From the NCBI GenBank assembly GCA_013821585.1, contig JACDGO010000092.1:1-7595 (forward strand): DNA of 7,595 nt, given 5' to 3'. Origin of the DNA: Sphingomonadaceae bacterium (GTDB lineage Bacteria; Pseudomonadota; Alphaproteobacteria; Sphingomonadales; Sphingomonadaceae). The translations under genes and the position numbers were made by a program. Of this stretch, positions 6,300 through 7,595 are shown piece by piece; positions within the stretch are counted from its first letter, which is position 1; each line of letters starts with the position of its first letter. The notes under the pieces are model-generated. The model did no database searches and was not told the DNA's origin. It saw only the letters and a list, made by a program, of their open reading frames with translations.

Positions 6300-6305
6300 C
6301 TCCCT
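6300..6305 (-). promoter_or_regulatory. Ribosome binding site of rpoH
   Basis: On the minus strand AGGGAG lies 9 nt before the ATG at 6290 and 6 nt before a TTG at 6293. It is the clearest Shine-Dalgarno match among the genes here and supports initiation at or next to 6290. It starts 2 nt after the leader hairpin. Confidence 0.65.
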
Positions 6306-6307
6306 GA

Positions 6308-6328
6308 CGCGCCCAACGCATGGGCGCG
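6308..6328 (-). promoter_or_regulatory. Strong hairpin in the rluD-rpoH gap
   Basis: CGCGCCCA (6308-6315) and TGGGCGCG (6321-6328) form a perfect 8-bp stem with a 5-nt loop. On the rpoH strand the stem ends 2 nt before the AGGGAG ribosome binding site. There is no U-tract on either side, so a standard intrinsic terminator for rluD is unlikely. It may structure the rpoH leader, stabilise the rluD 3' end, or slow read-through. Confidence 0.5.
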
Positions 6329-6341
6329 CGAATGTTTCGCC

Positions 6342-7271
6342 TTATACCTCAAGCGCGCTGAACAGCTGCTGCATATCCCGCGGCATTTTGCTTTCGAACG
6401 CCAAAGCCGCGCTTGTCACGGGATGGATAAAGCCAAGCCGCGCGGCGTGCAGCGCCTGCCGCGCGAAGCCGAGGCGCTTGAGCAACTCGCGGTGTCGCGG
6501 GGCCGTGCGTCCATAGACTTGATCGCCGAGCAGCGGGTGACCGATCGACGCCATGTGAACGCGTATCTGGTGCGTGCGTCCGGTTTCGAGCCGGCATTCG
6601 ACCAGCGCCGCCTCGCGCAGCGCCGTAACCAGCCGGTAGTGCGTTACGGCGCGCTTTCCGCGCGGCTGGATCGCCACTTTCTTGCGGTCATGAGGGCTCC
6701 GGGCGAGGGGGGCGTCGATCGCCCCGTTTTCCGGAACCCCGGCAACGATTGCCAGATAGCGGCGATCGATGCTGTGGTTTGCGAATTGCGCCGCCAGCCC
6801 TTCGTGCGCGCGATCGGTCTTGGCGACGACGAGCAGCCCCGACGTGTCCTTGTCGATGCGGTGGACGATCCCCGGCCGCACCACCCCGCCAATTCCCGAC
6901 AGTTGCCCCGCACAATGGTGGAGCAGTGCGTTGACCAGCGTCCCGTCGAGGTTGCCCGCGGCGGGATGGACCACCAGCCCGGCGGGCTTGTCGATCACGA
7001 TCAGGTGAGCGTCCTCGTAAGCGACGACCAGCGGGATGTCCTGCGCGGCGGCTGCGGCCGGGGAAGCTTCGGGGACCATGATGACGAATCGGGCGCCGGC
7101 TACCGCCTTCGCGGATACTTGGGCGAGGGGCGCGCCGCCCAGCGTCACCCGGCCCTCGCCGAGCAGCGCCTTGACCCGCTCGCGCGACAAGCCGCTGGCT
7201 TCGGCCAACGCCTTGTCGAGCCGCTCGCCGCCCGCCAGCGTTCCTGAGATGATGCGTCCCCCCCCGGTCAC
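6342..7271 (-). CDS. rluD: RluA-family 23S rRNA pseudouridine synthase (RluD-like)
   Basis: This 309-residue enzyme isomerises uridines in rRNA; the E. coli counterpart modifies helix 69 of 23S rRNA. It has an N-terminal S4 RNA-binding domain (RLDKALAEASGLSRERVKALLGEGRV, from residue 17) and a catalytic domain with VIDKPAGLVVHPA, then VHRIDKDTSGLLVVAKT, whose first Asp (Asp140 from this start) is the nucleophile. The later motifs are RYLAIV and ETGRTHQIRVHM-IGHPLLGDQVYG. The GTG at 7271 is chosen because it places the S4 domain and the catalytic Asp almost exactly as in E. coli RluD (Asp139). A longer GTG start at 7319 has an AGGA site 6 nt upstream. The added 16 codons, however, use GTT, GGT, AGA and CTT, unlike the rest of the gene, and begin in a repeat element. 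The match to RluD rather than RluC or RluA is by overall layout and is less certain than the family. Confidence 0.92.
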   Translation of the reverse strand: MTGGGRIISGTLAGGERLDKALAEASGLSRERVKALLGEGRVTLGGAPLAQVSAKAVAGARFVIMVPEASPAAAAAQDIPLVVAYEDAHLIVIDKPAGLVVHPAAGNLDGTLVNALLHHCAGQLSGIGGVVRPGIVHRIDKDTSGLLVVAKTDRAHEGLAAQFANHSIDRRYLAIVAGVPENGAIDAPLARSPHDRKKVAIQPRGKRAVTHYRLVTALREAALVECRLETGRTHQIRVHMASIGHPLLGDQVYGRTAPRHRELLKRLGFARQALHAARLGFIHPVTSAALAFESKMPRDMQQLFSALEV

Positions 7272-7317
7272 GGCCAGGATGTGGGAATGGCGACAGCGCG
7301 CTGCAAGTCTACCAACC

Positions 7318-7345
7318 ACCGTTCGTCCTGAGCTTGTCGATGGAC
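7318..7345. repeat. Sphingomonad-type intergenic palindromic repeat, one copy
   Basis: The core GTTCGTCCTGAGCTTGTCGA (7321-7340), followed by TGGAC, closely resembles a short imperfect palindrome that I recall as very common between genes in Sphingomonas-like and some Xanthomonas-like genomes. The usual form ends in AAGGAC, so this copy differs by one base. GTCC 7325-7328 can pair with GGAC 7342-7345. It sits between divergent rluD and the GIY-YIG gene and touches the longer candidate start of rluD. Only one copy is visible, so the repeat status comes from memory. Confidence 0.55.
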
Positions 7346-7368
7346 CGCCCTGTTCCTATCCCCGGGCG

Positions 7369-7595
7369 ATGAGCTTCTGGGCCTATATGCTCCATTGCCG
7401 CGGGGGGTGTTCTATACCGGGCACACCGACGATCTGGACCGGCGCGTGGGAGACCACAAGAGCGGCCTGGTCGGCGGATTCACCCGCGATCGGGCGCCGA
7501 TCGAGCTGGCCTGGGCGCAGGAATTTCCGACTCGCTACGAGGCTCTGGCGGCGGAACGGCGGATCAAAGGCTGGTCGCGGGCCAAGAAGCTGGCG
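7369..7595 (+). pseudogene. GIY-YIG nuclease-like protein, frameshifted, 3' end outside the window
   Basis: From ATG 7369 the frame reads MSFWAYMLHCRGG, the first half of a small GIY-YIG domain. After the run of six G (7402-7407) the family sequence continues only in the next frame, from GTG 7407: VFYTGHTDDLDRRV, then GGFTRDRAPIELAWAQEF, PTRYEALAAERRIKGWSRAKK. One additional G would join both halves without gap (CRGG-VFYTG). The Tyr residues of the two GIY/YIG strands, the Arg in DRRV and the Glu in AAERRIKG are all present in the two parts. Members are small single-domain proteins of about 90-100 residues, often called excinuclease-ABC-C-domain or YhbQ-like; their biological role is poorly known. 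The open frame runs off the right edge. The break is either a real inactivating deletion, a slippage hot spot, or a base-calling error in the homopolymer. No ribosome binding site is evident. Confidence 0.85.

Noticed and set aside
6341..6365. TATAAG near the rluD stop as a -10 element for rpoH
   Set aside because: The hexamer looks attractive, but no -35-like sequence lies 16-18 nt upstream, so there is not enough to call a promoter.
6423..7247. A 274-codon plus-strand frame opposite rluD
   Set aside because: It is antisense to a complete RluA-family enzyme, with no signature and no plausible ribosome binding site.
1..7595. CRISPR arrays, tRNA genes, insertion sequences, phage or defence modules
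   Set aside because: I found no spaced direct repeats, cloverleaf-like sequence, transposase or integrase motifs. Apart from the single GIY-YIG remnant, all genes are housekeeping or envelope genes.

Overview
The window is GC-rich bacterial chromosome, almost completely coding, with tightly overlapping genes. It looks like an alphaproteobacterium, most likely a sphingomonad. The reasons are the ffs-dnaX-ybaB order, a DnaX C-terminal domain of the alphaproteobacterial type, an rluD-rpoH pair, and an intergenic element resembling one I recall from Sphingomonas-like genomes. The assignment rests on recognition of protein families and gene order; no database search was possible.

Region 1 (1-1732, plus strand) is a translationally coupled sulfur/iron-sulfur cluster. 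It holds the 3' end of one class I cysteine desulfurase, a second complete class I cysteine desulfurase, and an adrenodoxin-type [2Fe-2S] ferredoxin. The joins are 4-nt stop/start overlaps (ATGA, GTGA). Together they could supply sulfane sulfur and electrons for Fe-S assembly or for thiolation of RNA or cofactors.

Region 2 (about 1729-3866, plus strand) is an information-processing block. It has a plausible promoter, the small bacterial SRP RNA (4.5S, ffs), a spacer with mutually exclusive hairpins, dnaX (clamp-loader tau/gamma subunit, GTG start), and ybaB (nucleoid-associated protein) coupled to dnaX by an ATGA overlap. recR, the usual next gene in this order, is absent. A convergent mtgA begins at once instead.

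Region 3 (3863-5388) contains mtgA on the minus strand (monofunctional peptidoglycan transglycosylase) and, divergent from it across 44 bp, a secreted beta-barrel-like protein of the MetA-pathway/'transporter' type. Both convergent junctions in this part (ybaB/mtgA and barrel/rpoH) are formed by one CTAG palindrome that carries the TAG stop of both genes.

Region 4 (5385-7271, minus strand) is rluD followed by rpoH, the heat-shock sigma factor. A strong hairpin lies directly upstream of the rpoH Shine-Dalgarno sequence. The right end (7272-7595) holds a sphingomonad-like intergenic repeat and a GIY-YIG nuclease-like gene whose frame is broken in a run of six G and which runs off the window.

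Most of this is ordinary core genome. The items most worth a second look are the GIY-YIG frameshift, the two CTAG double stops, the switchable hairpins between ffs and dnaX, the rpoH leader hairpin, and the tandem desulfurase pair. I see no convincing novel defence or mobile system here.
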